Origin: Norana najaformis
Taxonomy: Eukaryota > Annelida > Clitellata > Crassiclitellata > Hormogastridae
Assembly: GCA_964023275.1 (NCBI GenBank)
Contig: OZ029921.1
Span: 13,149,806-13,213,805, forward strand
Direction of reading: 5' to 3'
DNA: 64,000 nt
In this document: one piece after another, positions 44,791 through 56,149 of the stretch
How positions within the stretch are numbered: the first letter of the stretch is position 1
Layout of the letters: the number at the start of each line of letters is the position of its first letter
Program-made: the position numbers and the translations under genes
Notes under the pieces: model-generated
What the model was told of the DNA's origin: nothing
The model's database searches: none
What the model saw: the letters and a program-made list of their open reading frames with translations, nothing else

Positions 44791-46572
44791 ATATACATGC
44801 TTCTATACGGGCAATTGCCAGTACTGAAAACCAGTATCGTAGAGAATAATGACTATAATAACATTCAGCATCAGGAAGACTTTGGTGATTCATTATTTGA
44901 GTTATACAAAGCACAGAAACAGTCCGTGAATTCTGAATCCTGTAAGAAGCTACGGCAGGTTTCATCTGTTCTCTGCCAAGCACATACAAGAATTCAACTG
45001 TGTGAGTGCAAAACCATTACACATTAATCTTCAGTTGAGAGGAAGTTCCTGATGAGACACGGCATTCAACCAGCTGTATTTTCACAATTCCAGGTGGATT
45101 TGATCCAAACCTTGCAACTAACTGTTTGATCAAACTGTTGCATGAATCAGACAATTTCGATAGAAGACAAGGTGAGGTGCTCCGATCTTCATCAACGACG
45201 TGCTGAACCGCAAAGTAGAGAAGTGACAATCTCATTTCATCCTGAAGACGGAGACAACCAGACTCGTGTAATGCAGCTTTGTTCTACGTTGAAGTTGGGC
45301 TGTTGAAAGACATTTGACCATTGATGAAGTCAAATCGTTTAAAGAAGCAGTGAAAAGGCCAGTTTGGTGTGACTTGGACTGAAGAGACTGTGTTAACAAC
45401 AGCCCATCTTCAACTGACCAACATAGTCTAACGAGGACTGGAAAGAAAGAAATTTTCTGATGATAATCCTCAACTGCTCAAGAGAAATTGCCTAAATATG
45501 CACTAACTAAACTCTGCTGGGTCACTCCATGTCAAATCAACCAGAGGTGTACACCACATCATCTTGGATTTTGGTGAAATTTGGCACAAATGTTCTACTA
45601 ACAGATATAAGGAATTTCTGAAGAGTTTACTTGATTATCTCAAAAAATGTTGGAATTACAGAATTTCAAACTTTCTTGCCGCTTCGTGACTTTGCGAAAA
45701 GTTGAATGATTGACAAGCTTTGACTTGCTATAAACCCGGAATTAATAAAGATAGAAGCCTGAAATTTGCAGCTTCTAATCAATTTCTTGTGCTGATTATA
45801 AAAATACAATTTTCATCAGGGTATCTCCCACCCTTTCAAAGATATGGAAAGGCAAACATTGCTCAAAAGCTAATTATCGCAGTTGTTTGGTGTTGATATA
45901 TGGTGATGATATATAAATATGTTTGCAATATCATGAGCCTGTGCCATGTGAGTACTGATCTATGAGAGAGTTGTTGAAAAAGTTCAGTAGATCTAGCTTG
46001 GTGATGCATTTTGTAGCCCACGCTAGCACGTTTTAGGGTATTTTGTGACATCAAAATGTCAATGTTGACAGTAAATGACACAGTTGAAATTTGGTACATG
46101 AATTCCCCATAACAAGGACTAATTGTGGTAAAAACTGTAAGTTGGGGTCTTGATCCTAACTCCCAAAACCACGTCAGTGAAGTTCGTGATTTTATCATAT
46201 TTGCAAACTTTTACTGATAAAATTTTATCGTATTCGTGAACTTTTGACAGTAAATGACATAGTTGAAATCTGGTATATGAATTCACCATAACAAGGACTA
46301 ATTGTGGTGCAAATCAACACTGGTAATTAATCAACCATGTCGCTTTCATAACCTGTAACATCACACAACAGCTTCCTATCCCAGTTTACTACTATTTGCA
46401 TTCACTGGTTTGCAGTTTTGATCTGGTCTGCACCCCCATGAATACATCATGTACATTGCTGATGAGAAATGCTTGTGCATAGTACTTTGGCAGATGCTGA
46501 ACATCCTATTTCATTCACAAGAGTTGCCAAAATCATGATAGATGTCCAACTGCAGGTATTTGTGTGGTCAAT
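44791..46572. other. intron sequence, possible unknown repeats
   Basis: ORFs at 44,506-45,027 plus and 45,017-45,235 minus are not recognised. At 45,530 begins CTCCATGTCAAATCAACCAG and about 300 bases of similar non-coding sequence which looks like a dispersed repeat, but I have no second copy in the window. Confidence 0.4.
46067..46320. repeat. direct repeat of about 70 bp, 180 bp apart
   Basis: TTGACAGTAAATGACAYAGT and the following 50 bases, to AGGACTAATTGTGGT, occur at 46,067 and at 46,246 with only a few changes. Confidence 0.85.
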
Positions 46573-47317
46573 GTAATGTAATCAAAAATTTATAAAATGC
46601 CACGCCACTTCGAGGTAAACTCCTCAGAGGCGCTCCCGGGCCAGCGCTCCCGGCCCTACAACCCAGAAGAACTGGGGAATAAGAAGGTCTTCAAGCGCTT
46701 GCGGAAAAGAGGGGGAGGTAGACTAAGAAGTTTCTGGCGTAGGTCATTAGGAAGCCCATTCCAAAAAGTGGGACCAACCACAGCAAAACTTCTGCGCTGG
46801 GTCGTAGCTGTTCGAACCGATGGGGCAAGCAAGTCACCCCGTACCGCCGAACGAAGTAGTCTACAGCCCGGAATGGAGGAGGCCAAAACAGAGAGCTCCC
46901 TAAGATAAAATCAGGCGCAACCTAAGAGGCAATTACGTACAAGAACCAGGATTTAAAATTTTATACGCTCCTGGATAGACAGCCAGTGAAGCTCCCCTGA
47001 AATGTAAGCAGAGATGTGGCCAAACTTAGGGATACCTCCTCCAGTCAGACGAGCAGCCGCGTGCAAGACAGATTGTAGTTGCGAGATGCAGGAGAAACTC
47101 AAGCCAGCAAAGACTGCATTGCCATAGTCAATCCTGGAACAAATAAACGCATGGACCAGAATGGTAGCAGCCTGGGTCATAAGAGAGTGGCGGATAGTGC
47201 GCAGTTGACGCAGATGGTAGAAACACATTCGACAGACATTATTCACATGCTCCTTCAGAGTAAGTTCCTGATCCAAAATTACTCCTAGATCACGGACTGA
47301 GGAAGAGAAGGAGATAT
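46573..47317 (-). mobile_element. L2-like LINE, copy D, 5' truncated
   Basis: On the minus strand: SFSSSVRDLGVILDQELTLK, CFYHLRQLRTIRHSLMTQAA, ICSRIDYGNAVFAGLSFSC, SIPGCRLLRSAVRGDLLAPS, FAVVGPTFWNGLPNDLRQKL and FRKRLKTFLF, followed by the family 3' terminus near 46,630 and a GATTACATTACA tail at 46,573. It keeps open frames better than copy A. Similarity to A stops at 47,317, marking the 5' truncation point. Confidence 0.9.
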
Positions 47318-48077
47318 GTATGATAAGTATGGCAGATACCTTATGTGACATACCATCTTTGTGTTTGCCCCGGTTCCCAGGACTTTCAAGTAACCACTTT
47401 CATTAAAATTCTTCCTGTTCACCTTAGGGCAGTATAAGAGTGTACCACCAAGCCAAGAGAAAGCATAGAAAATGAATAAATCTCATTTATCATGTTTATT
47501 GCAGTTACATAATTATTGCTTGCCTAGCTTATAATCTAGTACAGCAAAGCTTATGCTTTTGGAATAAATTTACTGTTATCTTTCCAACAATAATTTTCAA
47601 GTCTTCACAAGCTTAATAATTATTAGTTCAAAATACTTTTCCAAAATTACAAATTTGCGCAAAAGTGACAAGATTTAAGGAAGTTTGGAGATCTCGAGGA
47701 ACTTCTAAATATTTTCCAATTGTGCTAAAATTTTACAGGTAGTCTAAGGTGCTCACAAAGGAATTTTTAAAGGGTAAGAGTTAAGATTTGGCCAAAAAAT
47801 GTTCCCATTAAATTGTGAGAGACCCTAAGACACAAGTGACTGTGCAGGTTCAATGTGGGAGGTAGAATACTGTCACATAAACCTAGTGTAGTCAATTTTG
47901 ATGCTGGTTTAAGTAGTTTAGAATTGTGTAGGCGCATTAATAATCTATGATGATAAAGAATGCTCAAAAACAAAATCTTATTTAAAAAGAAAGGAGTGTA
48001 GTTTATCTACAAACAGATTGCATATGACTGTTTCTACATCCAAACAATATTCATCTTTAAAGTCAGTGTTGATACAA
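47318..48077. other. intron sequence, nothing recognised
   Basis: AT-rich, only short ORFs. No feature seen. Confidence 0.5.
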
Positions 48078-48436
48078 ATTAAAATTTCTGTTTGGTTCTA
48101 TCTGGCAACAATTTCTGCACATTTCTGTGCTCAATTATTCTACATTGTCATTTAAAAATTTTTGTAGACTGTCTTGATGATAAAAATATATATTTTTTGG
48201 GGAGGTACAGTTTGGGGCAACTTTGGGTACCCCAAAATTTCTTTTTTCAAAAAACTTGATAGATGAATGGGAAGAGGAGATAAAATGCTAAAGAATGGTG
48301 CTTACCTTATGTCTACATGTAAAATACTGACAGAGATATCACAAGTTCAAAAATTCCTATTTTTGGCCGTTTTTGCCAAAAATGTGCGGTCGTGAGGGGG
48401 TAGGTGAAAAAATTTCTGCGGTCATTAAATGGTTAA
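48078..48436 (+). mobile_element. piggyBac-derived 3' end fragment
   Basis: Begins within AAAATTTCTGTTTGGTTC and carries AGATAAAATGCTAAAGAATG at about 48,280, then a GGCCGTTTTTGCCAAAAATG segment and a terminus CTGCGGTCATTAAATGG followed by TTAA at 48,433. This matches one unit of the array at 50-51 kb. The left end of the transposon is missing. Confidence 0.85.
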
Positions 48437-48664
48437 TGGCTTCTGTGTGCTAATTTTGTAGCTATGCATCAATGGTATTAGCCTGTCAAGAGCATCCATT
48501 GGCATCCAGCAAAGAGTAAAGTAAGTTGTGAAATGAAAAAGATAAGCAAATTATGTAAATAAACTACTCAATCCCATAACAGATTATTATGTGTTTGTTA
48601 TAAAGGTAAACAAATGGTTGTGTATTATCAATAAGCTTAAAAACTTTGACAAAATCATACATAC

Positions 48665-48859
48665 TAAGGTTCCCACAATCTGGGAGGGAAAAGCCAACCA
48701 AGCAGCACCAATCAGTAGCATAAACCAAGCATCTAAACGTAGATGGTTGTTCAAACGAATGTTGTGCTGAGGGTAGGTGTTGAAATCGTGGCTACGGAAC
48801 AGATGAAACAAGTTACCAAGCATCCACAGAGCAGTTGGTAGCACACCCATCAAAATCAT
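48665..48859 (-). CDS. membrane-protein gene, third exon in window
   Basis: The acceptor TTGTGTTGTAG precedes 48,859 and the donor GTATGT follows 48,665. The 195-bp exon is 65 codons in phase 0: MILMGVLPTALWMLGNLFHL (helix), a polar loop FRSHDFNTYPQHNIRLNNHL, and LDAWFMLLIGAAWLAFPSQI (helix), ending VGTL. The first helix closes module 1 (compare LPVLLNAF in the last exon) and the second opens module 2. The AFP triplet after the second helix is a good family marker. The preceding intron is 11.7 kb and full of transposons. Confidence 0.88.
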
Positions 48860-49537
48860 CTACAACACAAGAACACCAGTCTATTCAGAAGCACAGGTCA
48901 GTAATGTTAACAAGATCTAGGACCATCTGATGCCAAGCTCACAATCAAGTATCCTAAGCCAAGAGATACAATTAGAGGTGTCAAAATTTTAGTAAATATT
49001 CCCTGGGTGCTCAAGTCCATTCTGAGCATGTACTCAACTAACCGCCCTTAGATAAATTTCTTTAGTCTGACACAGATTTCTTGTGGAACATTTATAAATG
49101 TATTTATTAGCAAAGGTAAAATCATATACAAAATTCTTAGAAAAATTTCTGTGTGGTAAAATTCTGCTGAACATTTTAAAATGTTGCAGTTTCTAACTTT
49201 AAAGATTTGCAACACTAGTGTTTAATGCCTTGTTGATTGATATTTGTGATGGCACCACTGTATTATTAATAATCCCACACAAAGTAACCAACGATATTAT
49301 ATATCCAAAGTAACTACGTACAACACCACAATCAAAAACAAATAACTTGTTAATAAAGTTTAGTTTATAATTTATAGTTTTATTTTAATTGAAGTACAAT
49401 GATTCTTAAAAACAGTTTGGTAATATTCATTAATGTCACTGTCATTGAAGAAAAACCTGTACCAACTGTACACAGCACCAATTTCATCTCTACACGGCTG
49501 CCTAAATACACAATAGTGGTGATTGGCTGCAGCTAGC
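48860..49537. other. intron sequence, nothing recognised
   Basis: AT-rich non-coding sequence upstream (in gene sense) of the exon at 48,665-48,859. No feature seen. Confidence 0.5.
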
Positions 49538-49548
49538 TTAACTCATTA

Positions 49549-49616
49549 CCGACCGCACGGTACTAATCGGTAGTAACGTCAGCCGACCGCACGGTACTAA
49601 TCCGTAGTAGATGGGA
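49549..49616. repeat. 34-bp tandem duplication at the left terminus
   Basis: CCGACCGCACGGTACTAATC starts at 49,549 and again at 49,583, with GGTAGTA/CGTAGTA following. So the terminal motif of the transposon is present twice, next to each other. Confidence 0.9.
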
Positions 49617-50082
49617 CTAGTCATATCGTAACCTCTTGTTTATTTGTAATCCTTATAATTTTAGAATTCTACGTCATTTAGGCAAATAGGTATAATTTTA
49701 ATCCATATTACATCAGCGGAATCCCTGGAAAACACCTCAAAAATATAAAAACCAACCAATCAAAATGGGCATTTAAATCGGCCAGCGTGTAGTTAAAAAT
49801 GGATATTTAAATGTCCCAAAATGGCGAAGCGTTGTTTACCGGAGGAAGAAATTCACCGATCGATCGACGAATGGTCGTATATTAATGAAAGTTGTGATTC
49901 TACTGATGAATAAAACGTGTCAGATGGATCACACAAGACTGTTGGCAATACGAAGTGAACAAGTGGCACACTGATATGGAGTTTGATGACAATGGCATCC
50001 GCTAATGCCTGCGGCGATTGTGGGTCAGTTTTCAGTTACCCAGAAAATGTTGTGTTGAGAAATATAATTATAGGTTGGAAAA

Positions 50083-50911
50083 GATGAGAAGATAAATGAT
50101 AAAGAATGGTGTCTACCTTATGTATATATGTCAAACACTGACACAGATATCACAAGTTCAGTTAGTTTTGCTTTTAGGCTTTTCCTGTAATTTTCTTCAG
50201 TTTTTACCCAACGGTCTAAATACTAAAAAAATTGTATATCTTTCAGTTTTGAAAATATTTTTAAAATTTCTGTTTGGTTCTATCTGGCAACAATTTCTGC
50301 ACATTTCTTGTGCCTAACTACCATATGGTGTCACTTACAATTCTTATGTAGACTGTCTTGAAGGTAAACATATAACAAATTTTTGGGGTACAGTTGGGGG
50401 CAACTTTGGATATCCCAAAACAAATTTTCCCAAAAAAACTTGACAGATGAATGGGTAGAGGAGATAAAATGCTAAAGAATGGTACTTACCTTATGCCTAC
50501 ATGTCAAAAACCAACAGAGATATTATAAGTTCAATTTGTTTTACTTTTATCCTTTTTCCTGTAATTTTCTTCAGTTTTTATGACAACGGTCTAAATACTA
50601 AAAAAATTGTATCTCTTTCAGTTATGAAAATATTTTTAAAATTTCTGTCTGGTTCTATCTGGCAACAATTTCTGCACATTTTTTGTGCTCAATTTATATA
50701 TGTTGTCATTCAAAAACTTTTGTAGACTGCCTTGAAGATAAAAATATAGCAAATTTTTGGGGGGATATAGTTTGGGGCAACTTGGGGTACCCCAAAATTT
50801 CTTTTTTCAAAAAACTTGACAGATGTTGGGAAGAGGAGATAAAATGCTAAAGAATGGTGCTTACCTTATGTCTACATGTAAAAAACTGACAGAGATAAAA
50901 CAAGTTCAAAT
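50083..50911. repeat. three tandem ~376-bp units
   Basis: The marker (A)GATAAAATGCTAAAGAATGG plus ...CTTATG...CAT is found at about 50,088, 50,463 and 50,840, spacings 375 and 377 bp. Each unit also has CAACGGTCTAAATACTAAAA, TCTATCTGGCAACAATTTCT and TTTTTGGGG..A.AGTT. The first copy is more diverged (GATAAATGATAAAGAATGG). Confidence 0.88.
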
Positions 50912-51074
50912 TTTTTATTTTTTGGCCGTTTTCGCCAAAAATGTGCGGTCGTGTGGGGATAGGTGAAAAAATTTCTGCGGTCGTTACTTCATTCAGCTGT
51001 CAACAAAGTTGAAAAATCAAGTTGCAGTTACATATGCTGAATTCGGTAATGTGGTTTGACTCCCGGAAATTCCC

Positions 51075-52056
51075 CTCTTTAAGCCCGACCCACATCATAA
51101 CGTAGTGAAAGATTGAAACAAATAAGTAAGGGAGTACCATCTAGGCCGCTGTGCAAGGTGGACACGCTCAGCAGCAGGAACCCCGAAAACCTTTGCCTAA
51201 CAAGGAAGGTGGAGGTCTGGGCACCAGTCGGTCTTGCACCACGAGTTGGGCGGGGAACTGCATCCTTGTGGTAAACAAGCATAGCGGCAACGTCTGACTG
51301 GTGAAAATGGGAAGGCCTATCTGGTGTAGACTTTCCCTACCACGAGGTGGAAAGACGTGGGAACCTACCACCTCATCTCCCGATTAGCACCATGAATAGG
51401 ATGACACAGCAGAATTCACTCTGTTGCAAGTTGGAACTTGGAATATGAGAAGTCTGCTTCAGCTAGGCAAAGTACAGCTGTTGGGCACAGCATTAGAGAG
51501 GAAGAGAGTAGATCCATGTGGGTTGTCTGAAGTTCGTTGGGCAAGACAGGGACATTTCACCATACTCAATGGTCACACTGTTATCTATTCAGGTGCCAAG
51601 GAACAAGGTCAATAAGGAGAGGCACTGTAAATACAAAAAAAGCAGCTGGAGCTCTCATTGGAAATAAGCCATTTAGCGACAGAATCCTGGTTGTGAGGAT
51701 TAATGCAAAGCCGATATGCCTCACTATGGTTCAAGTGCATGCAACAACCTCAACAGCTACTGAGGAAGACACAGATCAGTTCTAAGAGGAGCTGGATGCA
51801 GCAGTAAAGAAAGTCCTGAAACAAGACATCCTGTTATTGATAGGGGACTTCAATGTTAAAGTCAGAAAACTACATCGGACACATTCAAAACCATAGTTGG
51901 AATAGATGGTCTGGGAGTAAGCAATAAAGCAGGTGAGGGACTGCTGGATATTTGTCTGGATCATGAAATAAGTCTGCGCAACAAGTGGTTCCAACATCAC
52001 CTGCGGCGCTTGCACATGTGGACACCACCAGATGGACAAACATGGAACCAAACTGA
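51075..52056 (+). mobile_element. RTE/Proto2-like LINE, 5' UTR and endonuclease part
   Basis: After about 330 bases of 5' UTR-like sequence, the plus strand reads TWNMRSLLQLGKVQLLGTAL, CGLSEVRWARQGHFTILNGH and IYSGAKEQGQ (stop at 51,613), then in another frame NKKAAGALIGNKPFSDRILV, FYEELDAAVKKVLKQDILLL and IGDFNVKV. This is an AP-endonuclease domain of the type often annotated as craniofacial development protein 2-like. N (TWN), E (SEVRW) and D/N (GDFN) catalytic positions are visible. Frameshifted, so dead. At 52,056 it is cut inside DGQTWNQ by another LINE and continues at 54,215. Confidence 0.88.
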
Positions 52057-54214
52057 GGGGACCTCTCCTCCCTCGCTGGTCGCTCGTCTGAAGAGCTCTT
52101 TGCTCTCTTTGACTCTTCAGTTTGCCTCCTCATCGATAACCTCCTTCCGCTTCGTCCGCAGCAGTCCCGTCAGAGACCGTTAGCACCTTGGTTTGACCAA
52201 TCCCGCCGCGCTTTATGTCGTGATGTCAGGCGGCATGAGCGAAGATATCGACGAACACGTGATCCTGCCGATCGTCTTGACTGGATCCACCATCTTCGCT
52301 TAATGCACCGGGAGTTTCGAGCCAAAGAAATGGCATACTGGGAGTCGTTGATAGAGCGGGGGAGGAGCAATCCGCGTCGGCTCTGGTCTTCGCTCTCCGG
52401 TGTCCTCGGCCATTCTACCACTTCTAACTCTCCGGCCCAGCCTCCGTTCACAGCGAACGACTACCTCGACTACATGCGCGGGAAGATCGACTCGATCTGC
52501 CAATCCACTGATGGTTCTCCTCCTCCTTCCTTTCCTCGTATGTCACCTAGGCTTTCATGCTGGAAGCCTCTACCTTTGGACGTCCTTCGTTGGCTCCGGA
52601 TGGAGTCACCTGCTAAGTCCTGTGAACTGGACTTATTACCACCATTTTAATCAAGGATTTTATAGATGACTTAATTCTGTTCTTACACTTGCTATGTAAT
52701 ACCTCCCTGGGTCAGGGTTCACTCCCGGCTTCTCACAAACGTGCTGTAGTCTTTCCCTCTCTCAAGCACCAGGGTCTTGACCCCAATGACTACCGACCTA
52801 TCTCTAACCTTTCCCTCCTCTCTAAGCTTCTTGAAAGATGTGTGCCTGTCCAACTGGTTGACTACCTTGACTCTAACTCTCTCATGCCTCCTCTTCAATC
52901 CGAATTTAGGAAGTTCCACTCTACTGAATAACTTATTACATGTCTCCTGGCCGACGTCTTTGGAGCTTTTGACCGTGGACAAGTTACTCTTCTTGCCCTC
53001 TATGATGTTAGTGCTGCTTTTGACACTGTGGATCACTCTATCCTTTTGGAGTGTCTAGAAAAATCTTTTGGCATTACTGATACGGCCCTTCTTTGGTTTC
53101 AGTCATTCCTCTCAGACCGCTCTCATTCTGTTATCTTTGGGCCTACACGTTCCGCCTGGTCCCTTATACCTTTTGGCCTTCCTCAGGGTTCTGTTCTGGC
53201 CCCTCTCCTTTACATTCTGTACACTGCCAACCTGGCACGGGTTCTCCTTCCCATGGGTGTCGCTGTCCATCAGTATGCAGACGACACTCAGGCCTTCGCT
53301 CATGGCCCAGCGGAAGCGGCTTCCACTCTGGTTGAGAGTATTCTTGACGCAACATCAGCCCTTGGTCTCTGGATGTCCTCTAATCGCCTCCGACTGAACT
53401 CTGCTAAGACCCAGTTCATCTGGTTGGTGGTCATGCTCAGCTTGCTAAGATCGATTCATCATCCTTACGCCAGAGGTTTCCGGACATTCTATTCTGTTCC
53501 AAAGTCCGTGATCTTGGGGTTGTTCTGGACCGGAAACTCTCCTTGACCGATCATGTTAACAGTGTCTCCCGCTCATGCTTTTACCACCTTCGTCAGCTTC
53601 ATACCATCCACCACTCCCTCTCCTTTCATGCCATTGCTACTCTAATTCATGCCCTTATCTGCACCAGGGTGGACTTCGGTAACGCTATCTTTGCTGGACT
53701 CTCACTTGCCAATATTTCCAAGCTTTAGTCTGTTCTCAATGATGCTGCCCGTCTTATTGGAGGCGTCCCCAGGTATGGCCATATAACTTCCTTTATGCGG
53801 GACACTCTGCACTGGCTTCCCATTCAGCAGCGTATCCAGTTCAAGATCCTAACGCTTAGGCGTAATTGTCTCATAGGCTCTGCTCCATCATATCTTAGGA
53901 CTTATGCATTTCGGTCTCCTTGGTTCCACGCCGTAGCACTATCCAGTCGGCCTCCCTTGGACTCCTGACTGTCCCTCGTATGTGCACTGCTACAGCTCAG
54001 TATAGAAGCTTTGCCTATGTTGGACCTAATAGCTGGAATCCCCTTTCCCGAGAGCTCCGGCTTGAATTCCTCAGTCTGTCTCTTCCACAGTTTCGCAAGC
54101 GCCTGAAGTCTGTATTATTTGACAGTGGTCTCACTGGTTCGGGTCGGGAGCGCCTCTGATGAATCTATTCTTGAAGTGGTGCTTTATAAATGTCAGATTA
54201 CAATTACAATTTGA
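52057..54214 (+). mobile_element. L2-like LINE, copy E, most complete copy
   Basis: The plus strand covers the linker (DVRRHERRYRRTRDPADRLD, about 52,225), REFRAKEMAYWESLIERGRS (52,310), RAVVFPSLKHQGLDPNDYRP (52,745), LLALYDVSAAFDTVDHSILL (53,000), FGLPQGSVLAPLLYILYTAN (53,175), HQYADDTQAF (53,270), RLRLNSAKTQFIW (53,390), FYHLRQLHTIHHSL (53,580) and TAQYRSFAYVGPNSWNPLS (54,000), and the family 3' end GGGAGCGCCTCTGATGAATC (54,147) with AGATTACAATTACA (54,195-54,210). There is an in-frame TAA near 52,929 and a frameshift near 53,430. Catalytic DVSAAFD and YADD are kept. It starts after the endonuclease, so it is 5' truncated too. Confidence 0.93.
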
Positions 54215-54857
54215 TTACATTGCAATAGGACAGTGTTGGAAAGCTAGTGTAAGGAACTGTACAATCTACCCAGGGGCAGATAATGATTCTAAACCATAAT
54301 CTGCTAGTGGCAAAGATAAAGCTTAGATTGGCTAAAAAGAAGAAACTGGAACAGCCCAAAAGGTTAATTTCATTGGAGGAGCAAAAGGGTGAAAAGGCAG
54401 CAGTTTACACAGTGGAAGTTAAAAGTTGTTTTGAGGTAACAGAACTGGATGAAGGAAAGAGAACACCAGATGAGCTCTGGCAAAAGACCAAGACAGTTTT
54501 ACTTGATATAGCAAAGAATGCATTGTGATACAAGAAAGGTCAGAAACGGAAGCCATGGATATCCATCTGATGAAAGTCTTGCTTTAATCAAGGCAAAGAC
54601 AGAAGCTAAAACAAAAGACCTTAAGCATTACAGTAAGTTGAAAAGGGAAGTTCAGAGAAAGCAGAGGGAAGATAAACAAGTGCAGCTTGAGGGTCTGTGT
54701 GAGGAGCTAAAGGGAGCAAATCACAAGGGAAACATGCAACATTTTTCCAAACAGTTAGGACACTCATGTGGAAATTTCACCCTCAGTTATTCTGCATCCA
54801 GTCAGCATCAGATGAAATGCTTTATCTGAAATGTAGTGAAATGAGTGGAACAGAAAT
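54215..54857 (+). mobile_element. RTE/Proto2-like LINE, continuation after the nested insertion
   Basis: Immediately after the inserted LINE, the plus strand reads DYIAIGQCWKASVRNCTIYP, then HNLLVAKIKLRLAKKKKLEQ, TPDELWQKTKTVLLDIAKNA, LIKAKTEAKTKDLKHYSKLK, and KFHPQLFCIQSASDEML. This continues the DGQTWNQ-(I)DYI stretch of the endonuclease end and leads to the linker before the RT domain. The RT itself is missing: it stops at 54,857 where another LINE 3' tail begins. Confidence 0.87.
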
Positions 54858-55270
54858 TCATTCATTCATTCAGAGCATTTATATACCGACCCTTCAAGTG
54901 GCATACTCAAAAGGCGCTCCCAGCCCAGGTCTGGCAAAAGGGAACAGTTTTCAACTGTTGGTTAAAAGCGTATCTAGCATTCCTCGTTAAAAGGATACAC
55001 AGATTAACAGGGAGGTCATTACACTTAGAAGGCACAACCACCGAGAAGGCACAACGTTGCATTGTTGTAGCGGAAAAAAGATTTCTGCATCCAGCCAAAC
55101 TGGAATGGGGCAACAAAGCTCATGCAAGTAAGAAGGTGCATCCACAAACTGACAACAGATCCACACTGTCAAATGAAACATAAATTTGAGTATCATCCAC
55201 ATAGAAATGATATCCCAGTGAATGAGTGCCAAGAAGGTACCTAGTGGTGTGATAGTGGTGTGGTGTACAT
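54858..55270 (-). mobile_element. LINE fragment with (TGAA)n tail
   Basis: On the minus strand: LGYHFYVDDTQIYVSF-like RT motif (55,215), then, after a deletion, FSVVVPSKCNDLPVNL (55,040) and a 3' UTR with GGGAGCGCCTTTTGAGTATG, GGTCGGTATATAAATGCTC and a (TGAA)n tail at 54,858-54,873. The YxDD core and 3' end are joined with much of the RT lost. The HSLGYxFYxDDTQIY text is like the 25.4-kb fragment. Confidence 0.75.
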
Positions 55271-55439
55271 TGTGAAAAAAGGGCTAGCCAAAGTCAAATA
55301 CTGTGAGGAGATACTCACCAGTAATAAGACTGTAACTGTTGAACTGCTGCAGGCACTGTGGCTGCACATCGCTTCTAAATTGCTGAACTATTTTTGTTGT
55401 GTTGACTGGAAAATTTGTTTTGCATAACTGGCAAACTGA

Positions 55440-56090
55440 TGTTATGAGAAATAAGAATGAGAAATCAGCAGATAATTTTACCTAATGTGATTCCTGGTTT
55501 AACCAGGGTACCAGAGATGACAATATTGGGTGTTACCCTATCGAGGATGTTAAATTTTGATTCTCATATTGATCGGATTCATAGTCAGGCGCGTCAGTCT
55601 TTATATGCCATACGAATTCTTGTATCACATGGCCTAACTGGCCCTCGGCTCTACGACGTTGTCCGAGCCACAACACTGGCCAGGATGCTGTACGCCTCTC
55701 CCGTGTGGTGGGGCTATGCTGGGGCACAAGCTAGAGCTCGGCTCCAGGCTTTGATGCGGAGACTTGTGCGTCTCCGCTATCTTCCTGGGAACTCCCCAAC
55801 GTTCGATGAACTCTGTGGCACAGCTGATGCTCGTCTCTTTAAAGCAATCTTGAACAACTCAAATCATGTCTTACATCAGCTACTCCCACCAATTAAAACC
55901 CTCAGTTATTCCCTACGGCCCCACACCCATGATCGTATTATTCCTCCTGCTGACAATTTAACTCGTAAATGTTTTATTGTTAGGATGTTGTATGATTATT
56001 AAGTTTTCTTGTGTTCTTAAATACTTGTAAACCAATGTGCGATTAGCTATTGGTTAATAAAGAATATACTTACTTACTTACTTACTTATT
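55440..56090 (+). mobile_element. non-LTR retrotransposon C-terminus with (ACTT)n tail
   Basis: The plus strand is open from about 55,457 to TAA at 56,000 (181 codons): MTILGVTLSRMLNFDSHIDR, SQARQSLYAIRILVSHGLTG, LYDVVRATTLARMLYASPVW, LQALMRRLVRLRYLPG, and LHQLLPPIKTLSYSLRPHTH. This is the end of a Jockey/I-like RT ORF often seen in marine invertebrates. It ends with GGTTAATAAAGAATATACTT and an (ACTT)n tail at 56,064-56,087. The last 180 codons have no stop, so it is fairly young. The RT core is missing. Confidence 0.85.
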
Positions 56091-56149
56091 GCTAAACTGT
56101 TTTCTTTGGTTATAGTGGCTTTTGGGTTTTGTGTTGTTTTTTAATTCCC

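Larger units (their letters stand above)
49538..50995 (+). mobile_element. piggyBac-derived non-autonomous element with tandem 3' units
   Basis: The left end is TTAA (49,538) followed by CTCATTACCGACCGCACGG. The right end reads CTGCGGTCGTTACTTCA then TTCA, giving imperfect inverted termini sharing ACCGCA/TGCGGT and a decayed TTAA duplication. At 49,818 an ATG opens MAKRCLPEEEIHRSIDEW and an acidic NESCDSTDE stretch, which resembles the acidic N-terminus of piggyBac transposases, but it stops after about 30 codons and the DDE core is gone. The 3' part is three tandem copies of a ~376-bp unit. Confidence 0.8.

Noticed and set aside
49538..50995. Calling a full piggyBac transposase gene here
   Set aside because: Only about 30 N-terminal-like codons are readable and no DDE motifs are present.
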